From Bubalus kerabau (taxonomy: Eukaryota > Chordata > Mammalia > Artiodactyla > Bovidae): DNA of 64,000 nt. Every line of letters begins with the position of its first letter. The stretch's first letter is position 1. The DNA lies in NCBI RefSeq assembly GCF_029407905.1, contig NC_073624.1, forward strand, positions 112,840,001 through 112,904,000. The letters run 5' to 3'. This document shows, piece by piece, positions 34,071 to 45,870 of the stretch. The notes under the pieces were generated by a model. It had not been told where the DNA came from. It did no database searches and saw only the letters and a program-made list of their open reading frames with translations. Both the position numbers and the translations under genes were made by a program.

Positions 34071-34405
34071 GTTTCATTGGTAGTTCCACTGGTAAAGAAT
34101 CCGTCTGCAATGCAGGAGACTTCTGGTTCGATTCCTGAGTTGGGAAGATCCCTTGCAGAGGGGATAGGCTACCCACTCCAGTATTCATGGGCTTTCCTGC
34201 TGGCTCAGACAGTAAAGAATCTGTTTACAATGCAGGAGACCTGGGTTCAATCCCTGGATTGGAAAGATCCCCTAGAGGAGGGAATGGCAACCCACTCCAG
34301 TATGCTTGCCTAGAGAATCCGCATGGAAAGAAGAGCCTGATAGGCTACAGTCCACGGGGGTCTCAGAGTAGGACACGACTGAGCAGCTAAGCACAGCATA
34401 GCACA
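34071..34405 (+). mobile_element. dimeric Bov-tA SINE (partial head unit plus full unit)
   Basis: Unit 1 (34071-34187) has the tRNA-like head and stops at cactccagtattcatg. Unit 2 (34188-34405) is a full Bov-tA beginning ggctttcctgctggctcaga. Only one TSD pair, ctataagg at 34063-34070 and 34406-34413, encloses both, so they appear to have landed together. Confidence 0.85.
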
Positions 34406-34413
34406 CTATAAGG

Positions 34414-35449
34414 CCTAGCAGTGCCTCAGCCATTACTCATGGGTTCCTTTTGTCTTCTTCACGAGAAATCTCAAGCTGCTATAGTTAATTCTTAAGACCT
34501 GAAAGAATTGAATTTTTATCAGGTTACTTTTCTTGGTAACTGGGCTTAACCCCTTCTTCCCGTGAACCTGCCTTTTTGTGATGAAGCAAGAGAGTGTGCT
34601 TTGTTAGGGTTTTTAGCACTAGGTTTTGTTTTATCTAAAGACCCTTTAGCAGAATTTTGTAGCTTCTGTCTTTGTGACGGAGATGCCTATGTGTGTCCTA
34701 GTCTTTTAGGTAGCTGGAAAAGCTTCAGAAGGTAAAAATCTCATTTGTAATGTGTTGTGAGCCAAGTTAATTATTGATTGTCTAGTTTAGATAAACAAAA
34801 ACAACCAAAAACCTTCCAGAAATTTCTTGATTCCATGCAGTTATTGGTGCACAAAATCTGCATATAAAATTTTTTTCTTAAAGGTGAAAAGTAGTTTAAA
34901 ATTGTGGATTTATTCATTATGGAATATCTGTGAGAGACTTGGAATTCACAGTGCAGTGGTACACTTATTTATTATGTTACAGATACATTGTATGTATGGT
35001 ACAGTGGTTCCCAGACTAGATTGTCTGCCTTAACTTGAACATAAAAATAGATTTTGGCGATAAAAATAGATGTCAGTGGGAAAAAAGAGATTTGCTGACA
35101 AGTTCTGCTGTAAAAAAATCTGTTTAATCCATTGTTTCCTAAATTTAACCGTTTTTAAGAACACTTTTACTAAAGACCATTTATTAACCATTTCATGTTA
35201 GTAGTTTCATGGAAATTGTTTGGGAAATACTACAGTAAATTTTTGTGATGAATTGCTTTCAGAAGGGCTGTGTAGTGACAGTTGTTTCAGAAGGCAAATT
35301 GAAAATTTAGGTGCTTTTATTTCTGCCTTTTTACTTTCTCTTTTGACTAGCACATGTAAAGGAATGTCAAAACTCTATAATCTGTAAACGTAAAATACTA
35401 ACGTATTTTTGCAACAGTTTTGGGTAAGTGATCAAATGAATTAACTATA
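34414..35449. other. no recognisable feature
   Basis: About 1 kb of unassigned intron with no coding frame that I recognise. Confidence 0.45.
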
Positions 35450-35461
35450 CAATGGAAAATT

Positions 35462-35761
35462 CAGTTCCCTGATAGCTCAGTTGGTAAAGAATCTCCCTGC
35501 AATTCATGAGACTCTGGTTTGATTCCTGGGTCAGGAAGACCTACTGTAGCACGGTACAGTACCCCACCCCAGGCTTCCTTTGTGGCTCAGCTGGTAAAGA
35601 ATCTGCCTACAGTGCAGGACACCTGGGTTCAATCCCTGGTTTGGGAAGATCTCCTGGAGAAGGGAAAGGCTACTCAGTCCAGTATTCTGGCCTGGAGAAT
35701 TTCATGGACTGTAGAGTCCTTGGGGTCGCAAAGAGTCGGACACGACTGAGTGACTTTACTT
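35462..35761 (+). mobile_element. second dimeric Bov-tA SINE
   Basis: Unit 1 (35462-35568) runs from cagttccctgatagctcagt to accccaccccag. Unit 2 (35569-35761) is a full Bov-tA, from gcttcctttgtggctcagct to gagtgactttactt. This is the same head-plus-full layout as 34071-34405. The left flank caatggaaaatt (35450-35461) recurs at 40204-40215, beyond the BovB that abuts the SINE's 3' end. Confidence 0.83.
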
Positions 35762-35786
35762 TCACTCAGTCGTGTCTGACTCTTTG
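35729..35786. repeat. 25-bp inverted repeat at a SINE/BovB tail-to-tail junction
   Basis: Left arm 35729-35753 is the SINE 3' end. Right arm 35762-35786 is the BovB 3' end in reverse. One mismatch, 8-base loop. Confidence 0.93.
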
Positions 35787-38700
35787 TGATAACCATGGAC
35801 TGCAGCACACCAGGCTTCCCTGTGCAACTCCCAGAGCTTACTCAAAATCATGTCCATTGAGGTGGTGATACCATCCAACCATCTCATTCTCTGTCATCCC
35901 CTTCTCCTCCTGCCTTCAATGTTTCCCATCATCAGGGTCTTTTCAAATCAGTTCTTCACATCAGGTGGCCACAGTATTAGAGCTTCGGCATCTGTCCTTC
36001 TATGAATATTCACAACTGATTTTCTTTAGGATTGACTGATTTGATCTTGCAGTCCAAGGAACTCTCAAGAGTCTTCTCCAACACCACAGATCAAAAGCAT
36101 CAATTCTTCGGCACTCAGCCTTCTTTACAGTCCAACTCTCACATCTGTACATGACTACTGGAAAAACTATAGCTTTGACTAGACAGACCTTTGTTGGCAA
36201 AGTAATGTCTCTGCTTTTTAATATGCTGTCAAGGTTGGTTACAGCTTTTCTTCCAAAGAGTAAGTGCCTTTTCATGGCTGCAGTCGCCATCTGCAGTGAT
36301 TTTTGGAACCCCCAAAATGAAGTCTGTCACTGTTTCCACTGTTTCCCCATCTATTTGCCACAGTGATGGGACCAAATGCCATGATCTTAGTTTTCTGAAT
36401 GTTGACTTTTAAGCCAACTTTTTCGCTCTCCTCTTTCACTTTCATCAAGAGGCTCTTTAGTTCTTCTTCACTTTCTACCATAAGGGTGGTGTCATCTGCA
36501 TATCTGAGGTTATTGCTATTTCTCCTGGCAGTTTTGCTTGCAGCTTGTGCTTCATCCAGCCCAGCGTTTCACATGATGTACTCTCCATATAAGTTAAATA
36601 AGCAGGGTGACAATATACAGCCTTGATGTGCTCCTTTCCCGATTTGGAACCAGTCTGTTGTTGAACCAGTCCGATTCTAACCGTTGCTTTTTGACCGGCA
36701 TACAGTTTCTCAAGAGGCAGGTCAGGTGGTCCGGTATTCCCATCTCTTTAAGAATTTTTCACAGTTTATTGTGATCCACAGAATCAGAGGCTTTGGCATA
36801 GTCAATAAAGCAGAAGCAGATGGTTTCTGGAACTCCCTTGCATTCTCAGTGATCCACCAGATGTTGGCAATTTGATCTCGGGTTCCTCTGCCTTTTCAAA
36901 ATCCAGCTTGAACATCTGGAAGTTCACAGTTCACATACTGTTGAAGCCTGGGTTGGAGGATTTTGAGCACTTTTCTAACGTGTGAGATGAGTGCATTTGT
37001 GCAGTAGTTTGAACATTCTTTGGTATTGCCTTTCTTTGGAATTAGAATGAAAACTGACATTTTCCAGTCCTGTGGCCACTGCCGAGTTTTCCAAATATGC
37101 TGGCATATTGAGTGCAGCACTGTTAAAGCAGCATCTTTTAGGATTTGAAATAGTTCAACTGGAATTCCATCACCTCCACTAGCTTTGTTCATAGTGATAA
37201 TTCATAAGGCACATGTGACTTCGCATTCCAGAATGTCTGGCTGTAGGTGAGTGATCACACCATGATGGTTATCTGAGTCCTGAAGACGTTTTTTCTATAG
37301 TTCTTCTGTGTATTCTTGCCACCTCTTCTTAGTATCTTCTGCTTCTGTTAGGTCGATACCATTTCTGTCCTTTATTGTGCCCATCTCAGTATGAAATGTT
37401 CCCTTGGTATCTCTGATTTTCTTGAAGTGATCTCTAGTCTTTCCCATTCTATTGGTTTCCTTTATTTCTTTTCATTGATCACTGAGGAAAGCTTGCTTAT
37501 CTCTCCTTGCTATTCTTTGGAATTCCGCATTCAAATGGGTATATTTTTCTTTTTCTCCTTGCCTTTCACTTCTCTTCTTTTCTCAGCTATTTGTAAGCCC
37601 TCTTCAGACAACCATTTTGCCTTTTTGCATTTCTTTTTCTTGAGAACGGTCTTGGTCACTGCCTCCTGTACAATGTTACTAACCTCCATCCACATTTCTT
37701 CAGGCACTCTATCAGATCCAGTCCCTTGAATCTGTTTGTCACTTCCAGTGTATAATTGTAAGGGATTTGATTTATGTCATACCTGAATGGTCTAGGTAAC
37801 CTGATGAACTGTGGACAGAGGTTTGTGACATTGTACAGGAGACAGGGATCGAGACCATCCCCATGGAAAAGAAATGCAAAAAAGCAAAATGGCTGTCTGA
37901 GGAGGCCTTACAAATAGCTGTGAGAAGAAGAGAAACGAAAAGCAAAGGAGAAAAGCAAAGATATAAGCATGTGAATACAGAGTTCCGAAGAATAGCAAGG
38001 AGAGATAAGAAAGCCTTCCTCAGTGATCAATGCAAAGAAATAGAGGAAAACAACAGAATGGGAAAGACTACAGATCTCTTCAAGAAAATTAGAGATACCA
38101 AGGGAACATTTCATGCAAAGATGGGCTCGATAAAGGACAGAAATAGTATGGACCTAACAGAAGCAGAAGATATTAAGAAGAGGTGGCAAGAACACACAGA
38201 AGAACTGTACAAAAAGATCTTCATGACCCAAATAATGATGATGGTGTGATCACTCACCTAGAGCCAGACATCCTGGAATGTGAAGTCAAGTGGGCCTTAG
38301 AAAGCATCACTATGAACAAAGCTAGTGAGGTGATGGATTCCAGTTGAGCTATTTCAAATCCTGAAAGATGATCCTGTGAAAGTGCTGCACTCAATATGCC
38401 AGCAAATTTGGAAAATTCATCAGTGGCCACAGGACTGCAAAAGGTCAGTTTTCATTCCAATCCCAAAGAAAGGCAATGCCAAAGAATGCTCGAACTACTG
38501 CACAATTGCACTCATCTCACACGCTAGTAAAGTAATGCTTAAAATTCTCCAAGCCAGGCTTCAGCAATACGTGAACCATAAACTTCCAGATGTTCAAGCT
38601 GGTTTTAGAAAAGGCAGAGGAACCAGAGATCAAATTGCCAACATCTGCTGGATCATGGAAAAAGCAAGAGAGTTCCAGAAAAACATCTATTTCTGCTTTA

Positions 38701-40203
38701 TTGACTATGCCAAAGCCTTTGACTGTGTGGATCACAATAAACTGTGGAAAATTCTGAAACAGATGGGAATACCAGACCACCTGACCTGCCTCTTGAGAAA
38801 CCTATATGCAGGTCAGGAAGCAACAGTTAGAACTGGACATGGAACAACAGACTGGTTCCAAATAGGAAAAGGAGTATGTCAAGGCTGTGTATTGCCACCC
38901 TGTTTATTTAACTTATATGCAGAGTACATCATGAGAAACGCTGGGTTGGAAGAAGCACAAGCTGGAATCAAGATTGCCAGGAGAAATAACAATAACCTCA
39001 GATATGCAGATGACACCACCCTTATGGCAGAAAGTGAAGAGGAAGTAAAAGCCTCTTGATGAAAGTGAAAGAGGAGAGTGAAAAAGTTGGCTTAAAGTTC
39101 AACATTCAGAAAACGAAGATCATGGCATCTGGTCCCATCACTTCATGGGAAATAGATGGGGAAGCAGTGGAAACAGTGTCAGACTTTATTTTGGGGGGCT
39201 CTAAAATCACTGCAGATGGTGATTGCACCCATGAAATTAAAAGACTCCTTGGAAGGAAAGTTATGACCAACCTAGAGAGCATATTCAAAAGCAGAGACAT
39301 TACTTTGCCAACAAAGGTCCATCTAGTCAAGGCTATGGTTTTTCCAGTAGTCACATATGGATGTGAGAGTTGGACTATAAAGAAAGCTGAGCTCCAAAGA
39401 ATTGATGCTTTTGAACTGTGGTGTTGGAGAAGACTCTTGAGAGTCCCTTGGACTGCAAGGAGATCCAACCAGTCCATCCTAAAGGAGATCAGTCCTGGGT
39501 GTTCACTGGAAGGAGTGATGCTGAAGTTGAAACTCCAATACTTTGGCCACCTCATGCGAAGAGTTGACTCATTGGAAAAGACCCTGATGGGAGGGATTGG
39601 GGTCAGGAGGAGAAGGCGATGACAGAGGATGAGATGGCTGGATCGCATCACCAACTCGATTCACATGAGTTTGGGGAACTCTGGAAATTGTTGATGGACA
39701 GGGAGGCCTGGCGTGCTGCGATTCATGGGGTTGCAAAGAGTCGGACACAACTGAGGAACTGAACTGAACTGAATGGTCTAGTGGTTTTCTTTACTTTGTC
39801 CAATTTAAGTCTGAATTTGGCAATAAGGAATTCATGGTCTGAGCTACAGTCAGCTCCCAGTCTTGTTTTTGCTGTCTATATAGAGTTTCTCCATCTTTGC
39901 TGCAAAGAATATAATCAGTCTGATTTCAGTGTTGAGCATCTGGTGATGTCCATGTGTAGAGTCTTCTCTTGTGTTGTTTGAAGAGGGTGTTTGCTATGAC
40001 CAGTTCGTTCTCTTGTCTAAACTCTGTTAGCCTTTGTCCTGCTTCATTTTGTACTCCCAAGGCCACATTTGCCTTACTCAGGTTCTTAACTTCCTACTTT
40101 TACATTCCAGTAACCTGCTATGAAAAGGGCATCTTTTTTGGGTGTTAGTTCCTGAAGATCTTGTAGGTCTTCATAGAACCATTCAACTTCAGGTTCAACT
40201 GGT
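35762..40203 (-). mobile_element. BovB LINE, minus strand, split by another BovB
   Basis: The 3' end is at 35762; the sequence runs leftward through the C-terminal region, RT core (YADD complement at 36491-36502), linker (to 37795) and, after the inserted copy, from 39782 to about 40192 into the C-terminal endonuclease segment. The N-terminal endonuclease is missing (5' truncation). Numerous frameshifts. Total about 2.45 kb without the insert. Right flank: the repeat caatggaaaatt. Confidence 0.92.
37796..39770 (+). mobile_element. BovB LINE inserted into the opposite-strand BovB
   Basis: 5' truncated at gtaacctgatgaactgtgga, full 3' end (gaactgaactgaact). The 11-bp TSD gaatggtctag is at 37785-37795 and 39771-39781. 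It keeps long open frames: 37863-38249 (linker), 38376-39059 (RT with DYAKAFDCVDHNKLW and YADD at 39003-39014) and 39056-39622 (C-terminal part). The last two are separated by a small indel near 39045. It is the best preserved RT in the window, consistent with it being younger than its host. Confidence 0.95.
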
Positions 40204-40215
40204 CAATGGAAAATT

Positions 40216-40629
40216 ACACGTATTATTTTCCCTCAATGAAAAGGAATGTGTAAAAGCTGATTTTTTTTCCTTCTTGCTATTCATATGCCCTCCCTCATCA
40301 AAAATAAATATTGAAGGGGTATCAGGCATGAGTACTGGTACATTATCAGGTGATTGTTATTTTTCTGAAGTTTTAATTTCAGATTGTTTTGCAAATTCAA
40401 GAAATAGAGGGTGGTCCAGTGTGATTAGATCTTTGAATTTGTGGAAATAAAGTGAGAGCCTAAATTTAAATAATAGTTTACAAGCTGATCACATTTAAGA
40501 GGAGTTCAAATATAGGAGAAAAGACAGATTAGAGATTAAGTAGACAAAGAAGCATGCTGTTTGGATACACACAAACTGAAGCAATGAAAATGGATAAAAA
40601 TGCTTTCTACAGTCATAAAAAGTCCAGCC
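40216..40629. other. no recognisable feature
   Basis: Intron sequence after the BovB composite. The open frame at 40142-40450 overlaps the BovB end and has no recognised domain. Confidence 0.45.
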
Positions 40630-41110
40630 ATGTAACTGTTGTTTATCACTGCATCACAGATTACCCCTAAACTTGAAATTCCAAACATTTATTAGCAAAT
40701 TTTCTAGGGTTAAAAAATTTGGATGTACTTTGACTTCACACTACTGACTGGGATCATGTCATCTGAAGGCTTAATTTGGGGTGGGGAGGGAGAGTGACCC
40801 ACTTCAAAGCCCATTATTGGGAGATCTTGCTTCTTTGCCACATGGGCCTCTTAATGAGATTGCTTCTTAACACTGCAATTAAATTTTCCCTAGTTTTAAG
40901 CAGTTTGGCAGAGGGCAAGAGAGAGTTCATGCCAAGATGGAAGCTACAGTCTTTTAATAACCTAACTTAAAAGTGACATCCCATTACTTCTACTACATTC
41001 CGTTTGTTAGAAACAAGTCACTCAGTCCAGTCCACACTCAAGGGGAGGAGTTTGCACACGGATGTGATTTACCATGAGGCAGGAATCAGTACCATCTTGG
41101 AGCTCTTTTG
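40630..41110. mobile_element. ancient dispersed repeat, possibly LTR-like
   Basis: The order gtttatcactgcatcacaga, attacccctaaacttgaaat, acatttattagcaaat, then later ttctactacattccgtttgt and aacaagtcactcag matches a common old mammalian repeat of about 450 bp. I cannot name the family with confidence. Confidence 0.45.
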
Positions 41111-42479
41111 TTTATAAAAAGGATGTGAAAATACTATTCCAAGGCTTGACTGTCTTCCCCCTGCTTTTTTACACCCATTTATGTCCTATAACAACTAATT
41201 TGCCTTTCTCTTTCCAAACTTCTCCCCTTTTACTTAGTTTGATTTTTCTAATATATCAAAAATTTTTTTTTAAATTTAACATCAGTTCTTGAGGTTTTAA
41301 GAAAGGTATACTGAGATAATCCATGTCTAGTAGAATGAGTAGAATTTTAGATTAGAGAGGTTATTGTTTTGTAATTTTTACCTTATATATATGTTTGTTT
41401 CTGATTAGACTGAATTTATTACAGGAAGAGGTTGGCTGCTTTTAACTTTGGACTTGGAAATGTGCTGTATGCCCCCCTCCCCCCAAAACAGTAATAATGG
41501 ATGTTGATTATCCGTAAGTAATTATCATTCATTTAGGGAGCTTTATTTTAAAATCTCTATGCGAATCCTGTGACATACTTTAAATTAAAAGGATATATTA
41601 CATACACTGTTTTAATTAAAAAGTATAAAATTGAGTTTTGCTTTAATTTTTGTCAAAAGAAAAAACCTGAGTACTGAAGTAATGGTTAAATTTTAGATAC
41701 ATTTTCTTTGTAATTATAAAGTATTTGGCTATGAATAATACATTGCAGTAGGATTTTTTTGAACCATATTCCAGTTTTAGAAAGATTGTACTTATCTTTA
41801 GGAAAGGTTCGGAATTTGGCACTCATCCATTTTTGCTCTTCTTTCCCTGGTCTCGTTTTGTTAGTTGTATTAATATTTCTACCTGGTTGGAATTTATAAT
41901 AGTTGTGTTATTTTTGATTCACTTTTAAGAGTTTTAACCATTCTTTCTTGATTTCTGAATTTATTTTAATTGGTTGGATTTATTGTTAAACAGCGTTTAT
42001 TGTCTTTTTGATCTCTTTTTTTTTTCCCCCAATGTGTTGGTAGCATCAAAATATGGGGCATTTCCTTTATTTTATCAAGTTGCATTTTCTTTCACACTGC
42101 TCTCTCTACCTGGATTTTTGCATACTTGCATACCTGTGTAGTTTTTTTTTTTAAGTTTTTATTTTTTCTTCCCTTTTATTTGGTCTCCCCCTTTCTTAAA
42201 TACTCATAGCTCTGCAGGTTTGATACAGTCTTTTCTGATTACATTTTACATATGCTATTTGGTGCCTTGTTTATTTCTCTAGCTTCAGTTACCATGGATA
42301 TCTGTGGTTCTTAATATAGTGTGTTTTTACCATTAGATGGGGAACCAGTTTAAAGTGGAAATTCCTGAGCACCATTCTCAGAGATTCTGATTTCTCCTCT
42401 CTTTCTCCTAAATCTAGGTTCAGTACTCTAGTTAAGTCCATAGCATTTATCCTACCTATTGTTATTGTTTGTTTAGTTA
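41111..42479. other. no recognisable feature
   Basis: About 1.4 kb of T-rich intron. It includes a C-rich run at 41471-41484 (cccccctcccccc). No coding frame or family was recognised. Confidence 0.45.
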
Positions 42480-42615
42480 TCTTTCTTGCCTGCTGGACTT
42501 TATAAGCTCAGCAAATGCAGAAATCTGGTTTATATCCTTCCCCAGTGTATTCCTAACTGCTGGAATGGTGTCTGGCTATAGTGGGCACTTAATAAATATT
42601 TATTAAATTGAAGAT
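42480..42615 (+). mobile_element. L2 LINE 3' end
   Basis: tgctggactttataagctca, ccttccccagtgtattccta and gggcacttaataaatattta, attaaattga follow the L2 terminus. Confidence 0.65.
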
Positions 42616-42796
42616 TCCGTGCTATTTATTGGCCATATATTTTGCTGAGCACTGAAGAAAGCCATCAGTTAACAGTTAGATAGCTAACTATGTGAATTCT
42701 TTGTTTTGTTTGGAAAGCCATAAGAATTTTACAGCCTTACTGTAGAGATTTTGGAAATTAGCTCAATAACTTTGACTTCTGATGATTAACATTTGA

Positions 42797-43291
42797 CATA
42801 TAGAGGTATATTGCAGGGAAATGGCAGTTTCGGTTCCAGGCCACTGCAGTAAAATGAATATACAAAGATAGCAAGTCACATGAATTCTTGGGCTTCGTAG
42901 TGCATATCATGGTTGTGTTTACACTGTAGTGTAGTCTGTTAACTGTGGAAGAGCATTGTGTCTTTAAGAAATTGTATATACCTTAATTAAAAAATAAATT
43001 TATTGCTCAAAAATGCTAACTGTCGTGAGCCTTCAGTGGGTCATAGTATTTTTGCAACATTAACATCAAAAATAACTAATTATAGACTATCAGAACAAAT
43101 AATAATGGGAAAATTGTAAATATTGGAAGAACTACTGGTGCGTGACACGGAGACACAGAGTGAGAAAGGCAGCACTGACAGACTTGCCTGACAGGAGCCG
43201 CAGGCCTTCAGTGTGTTAAAAATACATGTGGCATCTGCAGTGGGAAAAAATTCAGTGTCTTTGAAGCACAATAGAACAAGGTATGTCTGTG
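42797..43291. mobile_element. Tigger-type MITE (internally deleted DNA transposon)
   Basis: Both ends carry matching inverted termini: catatagaggtatattgcag at the left, gaacaaggtatgtctgtg at the right. Inside are Tigger phrases: gttcggttccaggcc-like, gaatatacaaagatagcaag, taccttaattaaaaaataa, gtgacacggagacacagagt. No transposase coding remains. Confidence 0.8.
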
Positions 43292-44145
43292 TTCTTCCAG
43301 AGTCTTGAATATCAATTGCAAGAGTTGAATCATATTATACATACTCCTTTGTAACCTATTGTTGCTGTTAATTTAATTGAATAAAATAGTATGTAAGAGC
43401 TTTTATTACTTCCCCTGAAACTATTTTCTTACTGGTATATATCCATTAATTAAACACCTTTAGGTCAGTGTGTGATCATGTCTGATAAAGGTATTCAACA
43501 AAGAAAACAGGTACTTGTAGTGGTGTTTTATCTCCAGCACTCAGACAGTAATGAAACCTAGCAAAAGATTTTCTATAAAAAGTTTTCTTTAACTCATCTC
43601 TGCTCACATGCTGACTTTTCCTTTATTAATGCTGTGCTGCTTTTAAATTGCTTACTGTTTTCCTTTATCTGCTTATCTTACTTTCCTAAGTATATTACAG
43701 ATATCCTGAGAACAGTACTCCATGATTGTTTTAGTCCGTTAAGAAAAATTTATTAAGTAGCACTGTTACTTAAGTATTGTGGGGTATATAAGAGAATTTT
43801 TGTTTTTAAAGCATAATAATCCAGTTGTGAGAATACATGGAAAGTAATAAAGGCAGCATGTCTCATATAGTACTTAGTACAGTTTTATGTACGTGTACAC
43901 ACAGTAGTTCATAGATACCTTCTCATTCAGGAGAGATTAGCATTTTATTTTGATTCAGTCTACGTGTATTATGTACTTGCTATATGACAGGCAGTGTGCG
44001 TAAAGGAATCGAAAAGAATATACTCTCTGGTGCTGGTCTTTGTATCCATCAAAATGAATGGCTCAATGCTTTATGTGTAGTAGGCAGTCAGTGAAAGTTA
44101 TGTGTCAAAGAATAATCCCAAACTTTAACATTTTATATTCTTTCT
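43292..44145. other. no recognisable feature
   Basis: About 850 bp. A trace of an old repeat lies at 43950-44030 (tcagtctacgtgtattatgt). Nothing else was recognised. Confidence 0.4.
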
Positions 44146-44366
44146 TCCCTTGTGGCACTAGTGGTAAAGAACTCACCTGCCTATGCAGGAGACATAAGAG
44201 ATGTGGGTTCACTCCCTGGGTTGGGAAAATCCCCTGGAGAAGGGCATGGCAACCCACTCCAGTATTCTTGCCTGAAGAATCCCATGAACAGAAGAGCCTG
44301 GTGGGTTACAGTCCATAGGGTCCACAAAGAGTCTGGACATGACTGAAGTGATTTAGCACAGCATAG
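44146..44366 (+). mobile_element. Bov-tA SINE
   Basis: Head cttcccttgtggcactagtg, with a short insertion near the B box. Tail gacatgactgaagtgattta, gcacagca. Confidence 0.88.
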
Positions 44367-44631
44367 ACAAGGATTCTAAACTCTAGAAGTAATGTTCTTC
44401 CCTTATTAAGTCCTCTAATGAAAGTCTTTGGCATCTAAAGATCTAAGTTTAACTTAGTACTTTATAGATCTTTATCAATAAAGGAAATAACACCTATGGA
44501 ATAAGAGTACATACAGGGTGTGTTTCAATCTTTGAATAAGTATGGTTCCAAGTTTTGGCATTCTCATTCAGATACTTAGTGTAATACTTGTTGGGTGAAG
44601 TATGAATGAATGTTTAAGCAGTGCTTGGATT

Positions 44632-44962
44632 ATAGTCAGCCCTCCTCTACATCCAAAGATTCAACCAACCAGGGTTGAAAATAGTTCACAGAAAAATTCC
44701 ACAAAGTTCCAAAAAATTGAAAGTTGAAATTGCCGCAAGCTTTCAACTATTTATGTAGCATTTACATTGTATTTACAACCATTTACATTGTATTAGGTAT
44801 TTTAAGTAGCCTAGAGATGATTTAAAGTATACAGGAGGATGTGCACAGGTTATAATCAAATACTACCCTGATTTTATATTAGGGACTTGAGCATCTGCAG
44901 ATTTTGGTACCTGCAGAGGGTTCTGGAACCAGTTGCCCACAAATACCAGTTGGGTGACTATA
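44632..44962. mobile_element. Tigger/MER-type MITE
   Basis: Left end tatagtcagccctcctctac and right end cagttgggtgactata are inverted relatives. Internal phrases attcaaccaaccagggttga, gatgatttaaagtatacagg and gggacttgagcatctgcaga are typical of this old DNA transposon group. Confidence 0.75.
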
Positions 44963-45361
44963 CTTTTGCCCTAGAAAAATTTTTGTCTTGTGGGAGGAGA
45001 GGTCTCAAAAAAAATTGTTCATTTTTGTTATAGTCCCTTTGCCTTGTCCAGATCATTGAATCCACAAATATAAATTGGATCTTCTCCTTGTCAGGCATTG
45101 TGTCTCCTATGGATATTGTATATACATAAGTCTGAATTTTTCTTAATTCAAATAAAAATTTCCCATGGTTTAGCCATTGTGTCTAATCTGTTTTGAATTT
45201 ATTTTTTCATTTTATAATTTGAATGTTATTTATGATTAGACTAGGCCTTTACTTTTACACCTATATCCTATCTGCTTATATAATAAGAAAGGCCAAAAAA
45301 AAAGTCATTTAACTAAAATGCAGTGCTGAACTTACTTTCATAATTAAATATAATAATTGAA

Positions 45362-45870
45362 CTTCCCCAGTGTTCACTGCAGCAATAGTTACAGTAGCCA
45401 GGACATGGAAGCGACTTAGATGCTCATTGACGGATGGGTAAAGAGGATGTGCTACATATATACAATGGAAAATTACTCAGCCATGAAGAGGAATGAATTT
45501 GAGTCAGTTGTAGTGAGGTAGATGAACTACAGAGTGAAGTGAGAAAGAGAAAAACAAGTATTGTTTATTAATGCATATACACGGAGTCTAGAAAAATGGT
45601 ACTGATGGACCTAGTAGAGAATGGACTGGGGAAGATGGGGGTGAGAAAATAGCACTGACATGCAGATACTATCATGTGTAAATAGTGGGAAGTTGCTGTA
45701 TAACATACGGAGCCCAGCCTAGCACTCTGTGATGACCTTGAAGAGTGGGATGGTGAGGGGAGGGAGACTCAAGAGGAGGGGATATATCTGTGACTGGTGT
45801 TGTATGGCAGAAACCAACACAACATTGTAAAGCAATTTTCTACCAATTAAAAAAAGTAAAGAATTAATCT
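45362..45870 (+). mobile_element. L1 LINE 3' end
   Basis: Phrases ttcactgcagcaatagttac, gccaggacatggaagcgact, tacaatggaaaattactcag, aaccaacacaacattgtaaa and an A-rich end. Same type as 56240-56763. Confidence 0.85.

Noticed and set aside
35462..40203. possible repeat array (CRISPR-like or satellite)
   Set aside because: The repeated units are dispersed SINE and LINE copies of differing length and orientation, without regular spacing.
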